A DNA stretch of 64,000 nucleotides from Campylobacter concisus (GTDB taxonomy: Bacteria; Campylobacterota; Campylobacteria; Campylobacterales; Campylobacteraceae). Positions 17,887 to 28,983 of this stretch are shown piece after piece. The notes beneath the pieces were generated by a model that saw only the letters and a program-made list of their open reading frames with translations, searched no databases and had not been told where the DNA came from. The first letter of the stretch is position 1, and each line of letters starts with the position of its first letter. A program made the position numbers and the translations under genes. The stretch covers positions 124,001 to 188,000 of the forward strand of contig NZ_PIQS01000001.1 of NCBI RefSeq assembly GCF_003048405.1, given 5' to 3'.

Positions 17887-19218
17887 TTAGTGTCTTGAAA
17901 GATAATTTGTATCGTAGTTATTGCTTAAAAAGTCTTTGTTTTCCATCATAGCGATGTGAAAATCTTTTGTTGTTTTTATGCCATTTATTATGAGCTGATC
18001 AAGAGCTACTTTCATCTTATGGATCGCCCTATTTCTATCGGTATCCCAAACCACAAGTTTGCCGATCATGCTATCGTAATATGGCGGTATAGAGTAGTCT
18101 TGATAGATATGACTATCCATTCTTACATTGCGGCCACCTGGGCAGACATATTTTGTGATCTTTCCAGGACACGGCGTAAATGTATTTGGATCTTCGGCTG
18201 TTATCCTGCACTCTATAGCATGGCCTTTTAACTCAATGCTCTCTTGTGATGGTAGCGCCTCGCCTTCAGCCACTTTTATCATAAGTTCGATAATATCAAG
18301 TCCGCTTACCATTTCGCTTACTGTGTGCTCAACTTGAAGTCTTGTATTCATCTCGATGAAATAAAAGTCTAAATTTTTATCAACCAAAAACTCAAACGTA
18401 CCAGCTCCCTCGTAACCAATCGCTTTTGCCGCTTTTATGGCTGTTTCGTGAAGTCTCTCTCTTGTTTTTTCATCAAGTAAAATAGCTGGGCTTTCTTCGA
18501 TCAGCTTTTGGTGGCGACGCTGCATAGAGCAGTCACGCTCGCCGATGTGAAGCACATTGCCATGGCTATCGCCAATTACTTGAACTTCGATGTGGCGTGG
18601 GTTTAGGATATATTTTTCCATATACATTGTGCCATCGCCAAATGCGCTCATAGCTTCACTTTCAGCCGACCAAAACGCTTTTTCTAAATCAGCCTCTTTT
18701 TCAACCACGCGCATGCCGCGTCCGCCGCCACCTGCAGCAGCTTTTAAGATGACTGGATAGCCTATCTTTTTAGCTAGCTCTTTTGCAGCTTTTGTATCAG
18801 CCACAGCACCGTCTGAGCCAGGAATTACTGGTACGCCAGCTCTTTGCATAACTTGCTTTGCCTTACTTTTATCGCTCATCAAAGCCATCGCAGCAACACT
18901 TGGTCCAATGAATTTGATCTTGTGATGTGAGCAAATTTCAACAAAATTTTGATTTTCACTTAAAAAGCCATATCCAGGAAAAATAGCGTCTGCTTCGCTG
19001 ATCTCAGCTGCACTTATGATAGCTGGGATATTTAGGTAGCTATCACTTGAGCGCTCTTTACCAATGCAAATGGCCACGTCGGCATATTTTACGTAAAGTG
19101 CGTCTTTATCAGCGGTTGAATAGACTACAACGGCTTCTTTACCCATCTCCTTTATCGTTCGCAAAGCACGAAGAGCGATTTCGCCGCGGTTTGCGATTAA
19201 AATTCTTTTTAATTCCAT
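17887..19218 (-). CDS. accC: Acetyl-CoA carboxylase, biotin carboxylase subunit
   Basis: 443 residues, the normal length for AccC. It begins with the Rossmann motif RILIANRGEIALRALR; the ATP-grasp glycine loop is AAAGGGGRGMRVV, and the catalytic region has QRRHQKLIEESPA and the EMNTRLQVEH motif. It carboxylates biotin on AccB for fatty-acid synthesis. The ATG overlaps the accB stop as TAATG, indicating translational coupling. The AccA and AccD subunits are not in the window. Confidence 0.98.
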   Translation of the reverse strand: MELKRILIANRGEIALRALRTIKEMGKEAVVVYSTADKDALYVKYADVAICIGKERSSDSYLNIPAIISAAEISEADAIFPGYGFLSENQNFVEICSHHKIKFIGPSVAAMALMSDKSKAKQVMQRAGVPVIPGSDGAVADTKAAKELAKKIGYPVILKAAAGGGGRGMRVVEKEADLEKAFWSAESEAMSAFGDGTMYMEKYILNPRHIEVQVIGDSHGNVLHIGERDCSMQRRHQKLIEESPAILLDEKTRERLHETAIKAAKAIGYEGAGTFEFLVDKNLDFYFIEMNTRLQVEHTVSEMVSGLDIIELMIKVAEGEALPSQESIELKGHAIECRITAEDPNTFTPCPGKITKYVCPGGRNVRMDSHIYQDYSIPPYYDSMIGKLVVWDTDRNRAIHKMKVALDQLIINGIKTTKDFHIAMMENKDFLSNNYDTNYLSRH

Positions 19219-19664
19219 TAATTTTTCTCCACACCAAATAACGGCAATCCAAACTCAACTGGCTGTCCGTCAGAGACTAGCATCTCAGTGATCTGGCAGT
19301 CAAACTCAGCCTCAATCTCATTCATGATCTTCATAGCCTCAATGATACCTACTACATCGCCTTTTCTCACTCTTTGACCTACTTTTACAAACGGAGCAGC
19401 GCCTGGGCTTGGAGCAGCATAGAAAGTACCTACCATAGGAGATTTTATGCTATCTTTTGGCGAGTTTGCAGCTGGTTTTACCTCTGAATTAACGACTACA
19501 TTTACAGGTGCTGGAGCTGGCGCTTGTGCTGCTGGTTTAGCAGGCGCGCAATAATCTGAAAATTTTTCAAGCTCTACCTCAAAATCACCACTTTTTATTT
19601 TGATATGATTCATCTCCATATCATTAAAAAATTCGATAAGCTCTTTTATATCTTCTTTTTTCAT
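19218..19664 (-). CDS. accB: Acetyl-CoA carboxylase biotin carboxyl carrier protein
   Basis: 148 residues from the ATG at 19664, which has a strong AGGAG site; a longer in-frame start upstream encodes a basic stretch unlike the family and is rejected. Order: an N-terminal helical domain (MKKEDIKELIEFFNDME), an Ala/Pro-rich linker (PAKPAAQAPAPAPV), and a lipoyl-like biotinyl domain whose EAMKIMNE motif carries the biotin-accepting Lys112. First gene of the accB-accC operon. Confidence 0.97.
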   Translation of the reverse strand: MKKEDIKELIEFFNDMEMNHIKIKSGDFEVELEKFSDYCAPAKPAAQAPAPAPVNVVVNSEVKPAANSPKDSIKSPMVGTFYAAPSPGAAPFVKVGQRVRKGDVVGIIEAMKIMNEIEAEFDCQITEMLVSDGQPVEFGLPLFGVEKN

Positions 19665-19773
19665 AGAAATTTCTCCTAAATTTTTATATAAGCGTCTAAT
19701 TGTAGCGAAAATTAGATAAAAAATTTTTTTATGAAGCAAAAACGAGAACTCAAAGCTACTCTTTTTTGCTAAG

Positions 19774-20616
19774 TTATTTTTCAGTAATAATTATCTTAAT
19801 GCCTTTAGTATCAACTAAATTTTCATCGATGATGATCTCATCTATCTTTGCTGCCCTTATTACGCCACTTTTTGGATTTTTTATGCTTTTTATCGCTCCG
19901 CTTGTGCTTACATCGACACTTGAATATTCAAACGCAAGACTTGTATCCATAAAAATGCAATCTTTTACGATCAAATTTTCCACGTAACATAGGGCTTGGA
20001 GACTCTTTATCGTGCAGTTTATGAGCGTCACATTTTTTGAGTTCCAAGCCAGATATTCGCCTGAGATGAGACAATTTTGCGCGGTCACGTTTTCGCAGTT
20101 CCAAAATGCATCTTTTGAAATGAGCTTTGAGTTTGCGATATGGACATTTTTACAACCATCAAAGCAGTAGTTTCCGTCTAAATTTAGCCCATCGATCTCT
20201 AAATTTTCGCTATTTGCCCCGAAGTAATCGCCTTTTGCAAAAACATTTTTTATCTTCACATCCGCGCATCCCCAAAGTGTTTCACTAGCATCTGAAAAAT
20301 TTACATTTTCTAGCGAAATTTGCGAGCTTTTTCTAAAGCTTTTTGGAGCGTTGATGACCACGTCTTTGAAGCTTAAATTTGTACTGTACCACATACCAGC
20401 CCTTGCTAGAGGCTCCAAGTATCCGCCATTTAGCGTGACATCGCTTGCGTACCAAAGTGGGTATTTGTAGGCAAAAACGCACTCATTTAGCTTTAAATTT
20501 GAGCTGTGCTTTAGCGGCGACTCACCATCTTTAAAGATGCAGTTTGTAAAATTTACACTTTTTGCCCCAAACATCGCACGCTCACCAGTAAAAATTTCTG
20601 CATTTTTCTCTTGCAT
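19774..20616 (-). CDS. DUF3737 family protein (predicted beta-helix)
   Basis: 280 residues beginning MQEKNAEIFTGERAMFGAK, typical of DUF3737. The whole chain consists of short strand repeats (for example LIVKDCIFMD, VTLINCTIKS), suggesting a right-handed parallel beta-helix related to pectate-lyase-like folds. No signal peptide is evident, so a cytoplasmic place is likely. Function unknown. Divergent from dcd, 118 bases away; it is downstream of no obvious operon partner. Confidence 0.85.
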   Translation of the reverse strand: MQEKNAEIFTGERAMFGAKSVNFTNCIFKDGESPLKHSSNLKLNECVFAYKYPLWYASDVTLNGGYLEPLARAGMWYSTNLSFKDVVINAPKSFRKSSQISLENVNFSDASETLWGCADVKIKNVFAKGDYFGANSENLEIDGLNLDGNYCFDGCKNVHIANSKLISKDAFWNCENVTAQNCLISGEYLAWNSKNVTLINCTIKSLQALCYVENLIVKDCIFMDTSLAFEYSSVDVSTSGAIKSIKNPKSGVIRAAKIDEIIIDENLVDTKGIKIIITEK

Positions 20617-20708
20617 TTTTGTCCTTTATTAATTTTTGCTGTTAAAATTATACTAATTTTAATCTAATTTATTCGCTTTATTAAATTTACTTTAAAGACG
20701 CAAAGCGT

Positions 20709-20714
20709 TATAAT
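20709..20714 (+). promoter_or_regulatory. Likely -10 box for dcd
   Basis: TATAAT 20 bases before the dcd ATG, in the form GTTATAATCGCCC; the leader would be very short, with AAGGAG as ribosome binding site. Confidence 0.5.
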
Positions 20715-20734
20715 CGCCCAAAAAAGGAGCAAAA

Positions 20735-21295
20735 ATGGGTTTAAAGTCAGACTCTTGGATAAGAAAAATGTCGGTTGAGAAAAATATGATAGTGCCGTTT
20801 GCTGAGGAACAAGTCGGACGCGGCGTCGTTAGTTACGGCGTTTCTAGCTACGGCTACGATATCCGCGTTGGTGATGAGTTTAAAATCTTTACGAACATCG
20901 GCGGCACCGTGGTCGATCCGAAAAATTTCGACGAGAAAAACGTGGTCGATTTTAAGGGCGATGTCTGCATCGTGCCGCCAAATTCATTCGCTCTAGCGCG
21001 TACGATCGAGTACTTTAACATGCCTGATAACGTGCTAGCGATCTGCCTTGGCAAAAGCACCTACGCTCGCTGCGGTATCATCGTAAACGTAACGCCTTTT
21101 GAGCCTGGATTTAAGGGGCATATCACGATAGAGATCTCAAACACGACACCGTTACCTGCGAAGATCTACGCAAACGAGGGCATCGCGCAGGTGCTATTTA
21201 TCGAGGGCGATGAGCCTTGCGAGGTGACGTATGCTGATAAAAATGGCAAATACCAAGCCCAAGAAGGCATCACGCTGCCTAGAATTTTGAAGTAA
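20735..21295 (+). CDS. dcd: dCTP deaminase
   Basis: 186 residues. The trimeric dUTPase-like fold is shown by SYGYDIRVG near the N-terminus, the nucleotide-binding [10 protein letters not shown] motif and the [19 protein letters not shown] strand carrying the catalytic Glu. It deaminates dCTP to dUTP, feeding dTTP synthesis. AAGGAG ribosome binding site 5 bases from the ATG. Codon use is somewhat richer in G+C than neighbours. A hairpin follows at 21303-21324. Confidence 0.97.
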   Translation: MGLKSDSWIRKMSVEKNMIVPFAEEQVGRGVVSYGVSSYGYDIRVGDEFKIFTNIGGTVVDPKNFDEKNVVDFKGDVCIVPPNSFALARTIEYFNMPDNVLAICLGKSTYARCGIIVNVTPFEPGFKGHITIEISNTTPLPAKIYANEGIAQVLFIEGDEPCEVTYADKNGKYQAQEGITLPRILK

Positions 21296-21302
21296 TTTTC
21301 AT

Positions 21303-21324
21303 GCCTTTGCGACTTTGCAAAGGC
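21303..21324 (+). terminator. Hairpin after dcd
   Basis: GCCTTTGC (21303-21310) and GCAAAGGC (21317-21324) form a perfect eight-pair stem with a 6-base loop, 8 bases after the dcd stop; the following TAAATTTAT is only weakly U-rich. Confidence 0.55.
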
Positions 21325-21423
21325 TAAATTTATCGCCCACTTTTTGCAAAACCCTAAACAATAACGAAATTTTGACGAAATAGAAGCTAGAAAGAGCGAA
21401 GCTTTGATAAACAAATTTTAAAT

Positions 21424-21441
21424 TTGGCACAGCTTTTGCTT
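21424..21441 (+). promoter_or_regulatory. Sigma-54 (RpoN) promoter for the pse operon
   Basis: TTGGCAC at 21424-21430, five bases, then TTGCTT at 21436-21441. This matches the RpoN consensus TTGGCAC-N5-TTGCW with exact GG-to-GC spacing. It lies 70 bases before the pseB ATG. RpoN drives mid-class flagellar genes in Campylobacter, so its presence ties the sugar pathway to flagellar assembly. The match is seen directly; activity is inferred. Confidence 0.75.
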
Positions 21442-21492
21442 AAAAATTTATAAAAAATAATTCAAATTAGCCATTTATAAATCAAAAAATGA

Positions 21493-23615
<2,123 letters not shown>

Positions 23616-23618
23616 AAA

Positions 23619-24299
23619 ATGATCTGCATCATCCCAGCAAGAGGCGGCAGCAAGAGGATACCTGGCAAAAACATAAAAGACTTTTTAGGCAAGCCCTTAA
23701 TCGCATATAGCATTGAGGCCGCGCTAAATTCTAAAGTTTTTAGCGAAGTGATCGTAAGCACCGATGATGAAATGATCGCAAATGTGGCTAGAGAATTTGG
23801 AGCTAGCGTGCCATTTTTTAGAGATGCGAGCCTAAGCGATGACTACGCGACAAGCACTGACGTGATAAAAGACGCGATAGGGCGCGTAAATTCTGGCTTT
23901 AGTGATGTCTGCTGCCTTTATGCCACAGCACCGCTTATAAGGGCTGAAATTTTAAAAGAGGCTGCAGGAGAGTTTAAAAAGCAGGAGTGTAAATTTTTAT
24001 TTTCAGCGACTGCGTTTGATTTCCCTATACAAAGGGCGATAAAACTTGATGAAAACGCTAGCGTTAGCATGTTTTATCCTCAGTTTGAAAAGACACGCTC
24101 GCAAGATCTTGAGCCTGCGTTTCATGACGCTGGGGCATTTTATTTTGGCAAAAAAGAGGCTTGGCTGGAGTGCAGTGCTTTGTTTGCGCCACACTCAAAG
24201 GCATATTTGCTGCCAAGAAATTTAGTCTGCGATATCGACACGCTAGAGGATTTTGAGTTTGCTAAGAAGCTTTATTTGATAAATAATGGAAAGATCTGA
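23619..24299 (+). CDS. pseF: Pseudaminic acid cytidylyltransferase, PseF
   Basis: 226 residues with the CMP-sialate-synthetase nucleotide loop IIPARGGSKRIPGKN at the N-terminus, CCLYATAPLI in the centre and DAGAFYFGKK later. It activates pseudaminic acid to CMP-Pse, the donor used for flagellin modification. It lies in operon order B-C-F-G-H-I, before the two enzymes that make its substrate. Confidence 0.96.
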   Translation: MICIIPARGGSKRIPGKNIKDFLGKPLIAYSIEAALNSKVFSEVIVSTDDEMIANVAREFGASVPFFRDASLSDDYATSTDVIKDAIGRVNSGFSDVCCLYATAPLIRAEILKEAAGEFKKQECKFLFSATAFDFPIQRAIKLDENASVSMFYPQFEKTRSQDLEPAFHDAGAFYFGKKEAWLECSALFAPHSKAYLLPRNLVCDIDTLEDFEFAKKLYLINNGKI

Positions 24300-24323
24300 T
24301 TGAAAGAATTTAAAGGACTCCTC

Positions 24324-25172
24324 TTGCTAAAAACGCTCGTGCGCGCTGATAGTAGCAGCAAGATAGGGCATGGGCACATCAGGCGAGACCTTTTGCTTGC
24401 TAAAAAATTTAACGACATCTCATTTGTATCTTTGAGGCTAGATGGTGACATTTTTGATGAGATAAACTACCCTAAATTTAGTTTAAGTAGTGGCGAGGTA
24501 GATGAACTTTGTGAACTTATAAAAGATGATAAATTTGAGCTTCTCATCATCGACCACTACGGCTTTAGCTTTGAAGACGAAAGAGCTATAAAAGAAAAAA
24601 CTGGCGTTAAAATTTTATCATTTGATGACACTTACGAAAAACATTTTGCAGACTACATATTAAACGTAAATTTATATGCGCAAAAGGCAAGATATGAGGG
24701 GCTGGTAGAAAAAGGCTGTGAGGTATTTTGCGGAAGCGAGTTTTTGCTAGTTAGAGATGAGTTTTATGAAGAAGCGCAGGTAAAAAGGGAAAAAATTTAC
24801 GACTATGCTATCATTCTTGGAGGCACTGATATCTCAGGGCTAAGTGCTAAAATTTCAGAAAAACTGCTCTTAAAAGGGCTAAAAACAGCCGTCATAACAA
24901 CTAGCGGAAATAAAAACTTGAGCGCACTAAAAGAGCTATCAAGCAAGAGCGAAAATTTTAGCCTTTTTGTAGATAGTAAAAATGTAGCAAGGCTGATGAA
25001 TGAGGCCAAAATGCTCATCATAACAGCAAGCTCGCTTGTAAATGAAGCTTATGTTTTGGGAGCTAAATTTAAAGCCATTTGCGTAGCGGATAATCAAAAA
25101 GAGATCTTTGCTTGGCTAAAAGAAAATGGCTATGAAGCCTACTGGGGAGATGAAATTTGCTTGAGCTTATAA
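24324..25172 (+). CDS. pseG: UDP-2,4-diacetamido-trideoxy-altropyranose hydrolase, PseG
   Basis: 282 residues from the TTG at 24324, preceded by AAAGGA six bases upstream; this gives MLKTLVRADSSSKIGHGHIRR, which matches the usual PseG start. A TTG at 24300 adds eight residues but has no ribosome binding site. The GT-B-like enzyme releases UDP; the catalytic His is expected in GHGHIRR, and IIDHYG and SSLVNEA motifs are present. Step four of the pathway. It overlaps pseH by 16 bases. Confidence 0.94.
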   Translation: MLKTLVRADSSSKIGHGHIRRDLLLAKKFNDISFVSLRLDGDIFDEINYPKFSLSSGEVDELCELIKDDKFELLIIDHYGFSFEDERAIKEKTGVKILSFDDTYEKHFADYILNVNLYAQKARYEGLVEKGCEVFCGSEFLLVRDEFYEEAQVKREKIYDYAIILGGTDISGLSAKISEKLLLKGLKTAVITTSGNKNLSALKELSSKSENFSLFVDSKNVARLMNEAKMLIITASSLVNEAYVLGAKFKAICVADNQKEIFAWLKENGYEAYWGDEICLSL

Positions 25173-25615
25173 ATTTTACCTCGCTTAGCGATGAGCAAAA
25201 GCTGATGGTCTTAAAGTGGCGAAACGACGAGCGTATAGCCAAATTTATGAAAAATAAAAGTGTTGGCAAAGAGGAGCATTTTACTTTTTTAGAGAGATTA
25301 AAGAGCATTCAAGATAAGATTTATTTTTTAGTAAAAGACGAGAGTGAATTTATCGGAGTGATAAGCTTTGTTGATATCACAAAAGAAAGTTGCGAATTTG
25401 GCGTTTATAAAAACCCGGAGCTAAAAGGAGTGGGCAAAAAGTTGCTTGATCTCATAAAAGACTACGCTTTTTTTACATTAAAGGTTGGCTCGCTAAAGGC
25501 AAAAGCTTATAATAACAACGAAAAAGCACTCGCACTTTATAAAAATTTTGGCTTTAAGATCTACGCAAAAGATGATGAATTTAGCTATCTTGAGCTTAAA
25601 AAAGAAACGGACTAG
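25157..25615 (+). CDS. pseH: PseH, GNAT acetyltransferase for the 4-amino sugar
   Basis: 152 residues from a TTG inside the pseG 3' end, giving MLELINFTSLSDEQK, which aligns with the N-terminus of known PseH (MIKLKNFTEL in C. jejuni by recall). The GNAT core has FGVYKNPELKGVGKKLL, the acetyl-CoA loop. It N-acetylates the 4-amino group, step three of pseudaminate synthesis. The 16-base overlap with pseG suggests coupled translation. Confidence 0.93.
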   Translation: MLELINFTSLSDEQKLMVLKWRNDERIAKFMKNKSVGKEEHFTFLERLKSIQDKIYFLVKDESEFIGVISFVDITKESCEFGVYKNPELKGVGKKLLDLIKDYAFFTLKVGSLKAKAYNNNEKALALYKNFGFKIYAKDDEFSYLELKKETD

Positions 25616-25618
25616 CGG

Positions 25619-26650
25619 ATGAAAATAGGAAATTTTGATACAGACAAAAAGGTCTTTATAATAGCAGAGCTCTCTGCTAATCACAGCGGTAGCCTAAAAA
25701 CGGCGGTAGATACGATAAAGGCGGCTAAGCGTGCTGGGGCGGACGCAATAAAGCTTCAGACATATACGCCTGATAGTTTGACTCTAAATTCGCACCTAGA
25801 CGACTTTGTCATAAAGGGCGGACTTTGGGACGAGCGAAATTTATACGAGCTTTACCAAGAGGCGCTAACGCCAAAAGAGTGGCACGCTGAGCTTTTTAAA
25901 GTAGCAAAAGAGGAGGAGCTTGTCTGCTTTTCAAGTCCATTTTGCAAGGATGACGCCAACTTTTTAGAACAGTTTAACCCACCAGCCTATAAGGTCGCAA
26001 GCTTTGAAGTGACGGATTATGATTTTGTAGAGTTTGTGGCCAAAAAAGGTAGGCCCATCATCATCTCAACTGGCATAGCCTACGAAGAAGAGATACAAGA
26101 CGTGGTGCAAATTTGCAAAAATGCAGGTAATAGCGACATCGCCCTTTTAAAATGCACTTCAAGCTACCCAGCGCCGCTAAATGGCATGAATTTACAAACG
26201 ATAGCTAATATGAGAGAGAAATTTGGCGTTGAGGTTGGCTTTTCAGATCACACTTTAGGCGTGACAGCCCCAGTTGTTGCGGTTAGCCTGGGTGCTAGGA
26301 TAATTGAAAAGCATTTTATACTTGATAAAAGCGTAAAAAGCGTTGATAGCGCATTTAGCCTTGATGAGAGAGAATTTGCTCTTATGGCAAAGTGTGTTAG
26401 AGAGGCTGAGGAGCTTTTAGGCGTGGTAAACTACGAGCTAGATGAAAAAGCGGTTCTAAACAGGAGATTTTCGCGCTCACTTTATGCGAGTGCGGATATA
26501 AAAAAAGGTGAAATTTTTAGTGAGCAAAATGTAAGGAGTGTGCGCCCAGGGTACGGACTGCACCCTAAATTTTTAAAAGAGCTGATCGGCAAAAAAGCAA
26601 AAAGAGATATAAAATTTAGCGAGAGATTAACAAAGGAGGATTTTATATGA
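25619..26650 (+). CDS. pseI: Pseudaminic acid synthase, PseI
   Basis: 343 residues. A NeuB-type TIM barrel (FIIAELSANHSGSLKTA at the start; DAIKLQTYTPDSLT; GFSDHTLG) condenses the trideoxy sugar with phosphoenolpyruvate, and a C-terminal SAF domain begins about residue 285 (RRFSRSLYASADIKKGE). It starts 3 bases after pseH and overlaps the maf gene by four bases (ATGA). Confidence 0.96.
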   Translation: MKIGNFDTDKKVFIIAELSANHSGSLKTAVDTIKAAKRAGADAIKLQTYTPDSLTLNSHLDDFVIKGGLWDERNLYELYQEALTPKEWHAELFKVAKEEELVCFSSPFCKDDANFLEQFNPPAYKVASFEVTDYDFVEFVAKKGRPIIISTGIAYEEEIQDVVQICKNAGNSDIALLKCTSSYPAPLNGMNLQTIANMREKFGVEVGFSDHTLGVTAPVVAVSLGARIIEKHFILDKSVKSVDSAFSLDEREFALMAKCVREAEELLGVVNYELDEKAVLNRRFSRSLYASADIKKGEIFSEQNVRSVRPGYGLHPKFLKELIGKKAKRDIKFSERLTKEDFI

Positions 26651-28668
26651 ACAATAAAAACGATAAGGCATCTAATAAAAAGGCGAAACCGTCTAAAGAT
26701 AATGTATCAAATATCCAAAATCCTATCTTTCAAAAAAATCTTCAAGCACTATTTCAGCAAGATGAAATTCTAGCAGCAAGGCTTTGGTCTATTGCTGGAA
26801 ATGAAGACTATGAAATTTTTATAGGAAAAGATCCAATTGATATAAATTTAATAAACAAGCATACTTTTAAATATATCTATGAAAATCCTGGAGCAGACAT
26901 TTTAAAGCTGCTTGAAGATATAGAAAGTGACTATAAACGTTATCCGATACTATTTTTTTATGGACTGGGCAATGGCGTACTCTATAAAGCATTAGCAAAA
27001 AATGAAACACACCAAAAAATCGTGGTCATAGAGCCAGAGATTGAGATCATATATCTTGTTTTAAATGTTATTGATCTATCAAGCGAACTAGAGAGTGGAC
27101 AGATAATACTTTTTTATTCAAAATTTGCAACCTATACACATTTTTATTATCTGGTTACAGAAGCGAAACTAAACTCATATGCAAAAACCTATGATAATCT
27201 TATGATTCATATGCCTTTTTATGATCAGTTTGAAGAGGACTACATAAGAATAAACAAAGAGATTACAAGGGCATTTTCTCAAATAGTAGTTGCTCACGGC
27301 AATAGCATAGACGATCTTTTATTAGGCACAAGACAAAATTGTGAAAATTTAGTGCCCATGATTAGCAATTATTGCTACACAAGTCTTGTTAAAAAAAGAT
27401 ATGGTCTTATGGATACAGCCATAATTGTATCAACTGGTCCAAGCCTAGATAAACAGCTTAATACACTTAAGAAATTTGCTCCATATGTTAGCATTATAAG
27501 TGTTGATGCCTCTTACCCAATCCTTGCAAGGCATGATATCAAGCCTGATTATGTAATGTCGATTGAAAGAATAGAACCAACTTCTAGTTTTTTTGAAAAA
27601 AAACATCCAAATATTGATGACAATATACACTTTATTGTTGCCTCAGTTACACACAAGCAAACTATTAAAAATATCTTGCCAAGAAAACTAGTACTAACTA
27701 TGAGACCTCAACAAGAGGAGTATATGTTTGGCCTAAAAAGATATGGATACTTGGGCGTGGGACATAGTTGTGCAAACATGGCCTACCAACTAGCCTATGT
27801 CTTAGGACATAAAAATATCGTTTTCATAGGACAGGATCTAGCGTTTGGTAAAGATGGGGCGAGCCATGCGAAAGGTCATGCTTTTGCGCAAGTGGATGAA
27901 AATTTATATGTTAAAGCCTATGGCGGAGAGGGAGAGGTTAAAACAACATATGTTTGGACTCTATTTAAAAATCAGTTTGAAAATGATATCGCCCAATCAA
28001 GCTTAGAGAATATAAAATCATATAACTGTACCGAAGGTGGTGCTAGAATAGAAGGCACTATAGAAAAGCCGTTTTTAGAAGTAATGCATGAGCTTTGCAA
28101 AGGCAAAGAGATTAAAAAACTGCCTAATATAAAAAAAGATAGTGAAACGACGGTAAATAAAAACCTTTTAAAAGCTTATAAAGTCATACTTGCAAAAATA
28201 AAAGCTCAAAGTGAAGTCAAACAACAAATAGAAAAAGTCTTTTTAGAAGTAGTGCCTAGTATAGATAAATTGCTTGAGCTCAATAAAGAAAATAAAATAG
28301 AAAAAAAGCACTTTGATGAGCTTCTTAAAATAACAAAAAAGATAGATAAACTAAAAGATGTAATCGCAAAACGTAATTATCAAAAATATGTAGATAATAT
28401 ATTGCAAATTTCAGTCTACTATCAAGAACTTGAGCTTGCAAAAATTTCTGTAGCACCAAGTGACACAACTATCCAAAAAACTAATAAGCTTCTTATGTGG
28501 GTAAACATGCACAAATACTGGATGTTCTCTGCAGCTGGTGGTCTAAATGCTGACATCGAAGTTACCAAAAAGGCTTCAAAAGCACTTGTTGCTGAGCTAA
28601 AAAAGAGAAAACTAATAACTAAAAACGAGATAGGAAAAGCGAAAGAAAATTTTATACTGAGTATATAA
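26647..28668 (+). CDS. Motility accessory factor (Maf/PseE), putative flagellin pseudaminyl transferase
   Basis: 673 residues in the DUF115/MptE-like family. The central domain has IIVSTGPSLDKQL near residue 260, then GVGHSCANMAYQLA and FIGQDLAFGKDGASHAKGH, the conserved core of Maf proteins; a Lys/Glu-rich helical C-terminus follows. Maf proteins are thought to move CMP-activated sugar onto flagellin Ser/Thr before export. Last gene of the pse run, immediately before the convergent flagellin. The codon style is more A+T-rich than the pse enzymes. Confidence 0.92.
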   Translation: MNNKNDKASNKKAKPSKDNVSNIQNPIFQKNLQALFQQDEILAARLWSIAGNEDYEIFIGKDPIDINLINKHTFKYIYENPGADILKLLEDIESDYKRYPILFFYGLGNGVLYKALAKNETHQKIVVIEPEIEIIYLVLNVIDLSSELESGQIILFYSKFATYTHFYYLVTEAKLNSYAKTYDNLMIHMPFYDQFEEDYIRINKEITRAFSQIVVAHGNSIDDLLLGTRQNCENLVPMISNYCYTSLVKKRYGLMDTAIIVSTGPSLDKQLNTLKKFAPYVSIISVDASYPILARHDIKPDYVMSIERIEPTSSFFEKKHPNIDDNIHFIVASVTHKQTIKNILPRKLVLTMRPQQEEYMFGLKRYGYLGVGHSCANMAYQLAYVLGHKNIVFIGQDLAFGKDGASHAKGHAFAQVDENLYVKAYGGEGEVKTTYVWTLFKNQFENDIAQSSLENIKSYNCTEGGARIEGTIEKPFLEVMHELCKGKEIKKLPNIKKDSETTVNKNLLKAYKVILAKIKAQSEVKQQIEKVFLEVVPSIDKLLELNKENKIEKKHFDELLKITKKIDKLKDVIAKRNYQKYVDNILQISVYYQELELAKISVAPSDTTIQKTNKLLMWVNMHKYWMFSAAGGLNADIEVTKKASKALVAELKKRKLITKNEIGKAKENFILSI

Positions 28669-28676
28669 GCTAATTT

Positions 28677-28709
28677 GTAAGTAGAATTATTTTACTTACA
28701 GTCTTTTTA
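28677..28709 (+). terminator. Rho-independent terminator of the pse-maf operon
   Basis: GTAAGTA (28677-28683) pairs with TACTTAC (28693-28699), followed by CTTTTTATTT. It begins 8 bases after the maf stop. Confidence 0.7.
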
Positions 28710-28828
28710 TTTGGCTTACTAGTTTTAGTAAGCCTCTGTCACAATTATAAATTTATAGCACAACCCATTATTAAACCACTAGAGCAAAGACAAAATAGAT
28801 ACATTACTATTTATTTTTAGTAGATAAA

Positions 28829-28851
28829 GCCCCAAAGTTAAACTCTGGGGC
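28829..28851 (-). terminator. Distal terminator of the flagellin transcript
   Basis: GCCCCAAAG and CTCTGGGGC arms around a 5-base loop form a G+C-rich stem. Read leftward it is followed by TTTATCT, a modest U tract. Confidence 0.5.
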
Positions 28852-28887
28852 GTGGGTTTGCGTATTGTAAAAGCATTAACACTCTTA

Positions 28888-28912
28888 AGGCTTTGTTACT
28901 GCGACAAAGCCT
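28888..28912. terminator. Perfect hairpin downstream of flagellin
   Basis: AGGCTTTGT (28888-28896) and ACAAAGCCT (28904-28912) form nine pairs with a 7-base loop. Lies about 70 bases beyond the flagellin stop. Confidence 0.5.
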
Positions 28913-28932
28913 CTATCTAAAACCTTAATGAA

Positions 28933-28959
28933 ACTATTGTAGTAGCTTCATTACGTTTT
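28933..28959 (-). repeat. Near-copy of the flagellin 3' end
   Basis: The 27 bases at 28933-28959 repeat those at 28983-29009 with one mismatch. The latter encode the flagellin C-terminus NVMKLLQ and its stop; the copy also reads NVMKLLQ-stop in frame. The copies are 50 bases apart in direct orientation. Just upstream of the copy in the same frame is a stop, so it is not translated as an extension. Confidence 0.9.
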
Positions 28960-28983
28960 CGAGGAAACTTCACTCAGCTCCTA

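Larger units (their letters stand above)
28710..28983. other. Region between maf and flagellin: hairpins and a duplicated flagellin tail
   Basis: No gene. It contains GGCTTACTA...TAGTAAGCC (28712-28733), the hairpins at 28829-28851 and 28888-28912, and a near-copy of the flagellin 3' end at 28933-28959. The hairpins probably end transcription from both sides. Confidence 0.6.

Noticed and set aside
28710..28983. CRISPR array near flagellin
   Set aside because: Only two copies of a 27-base repeat, explained by the flagellin coding end.
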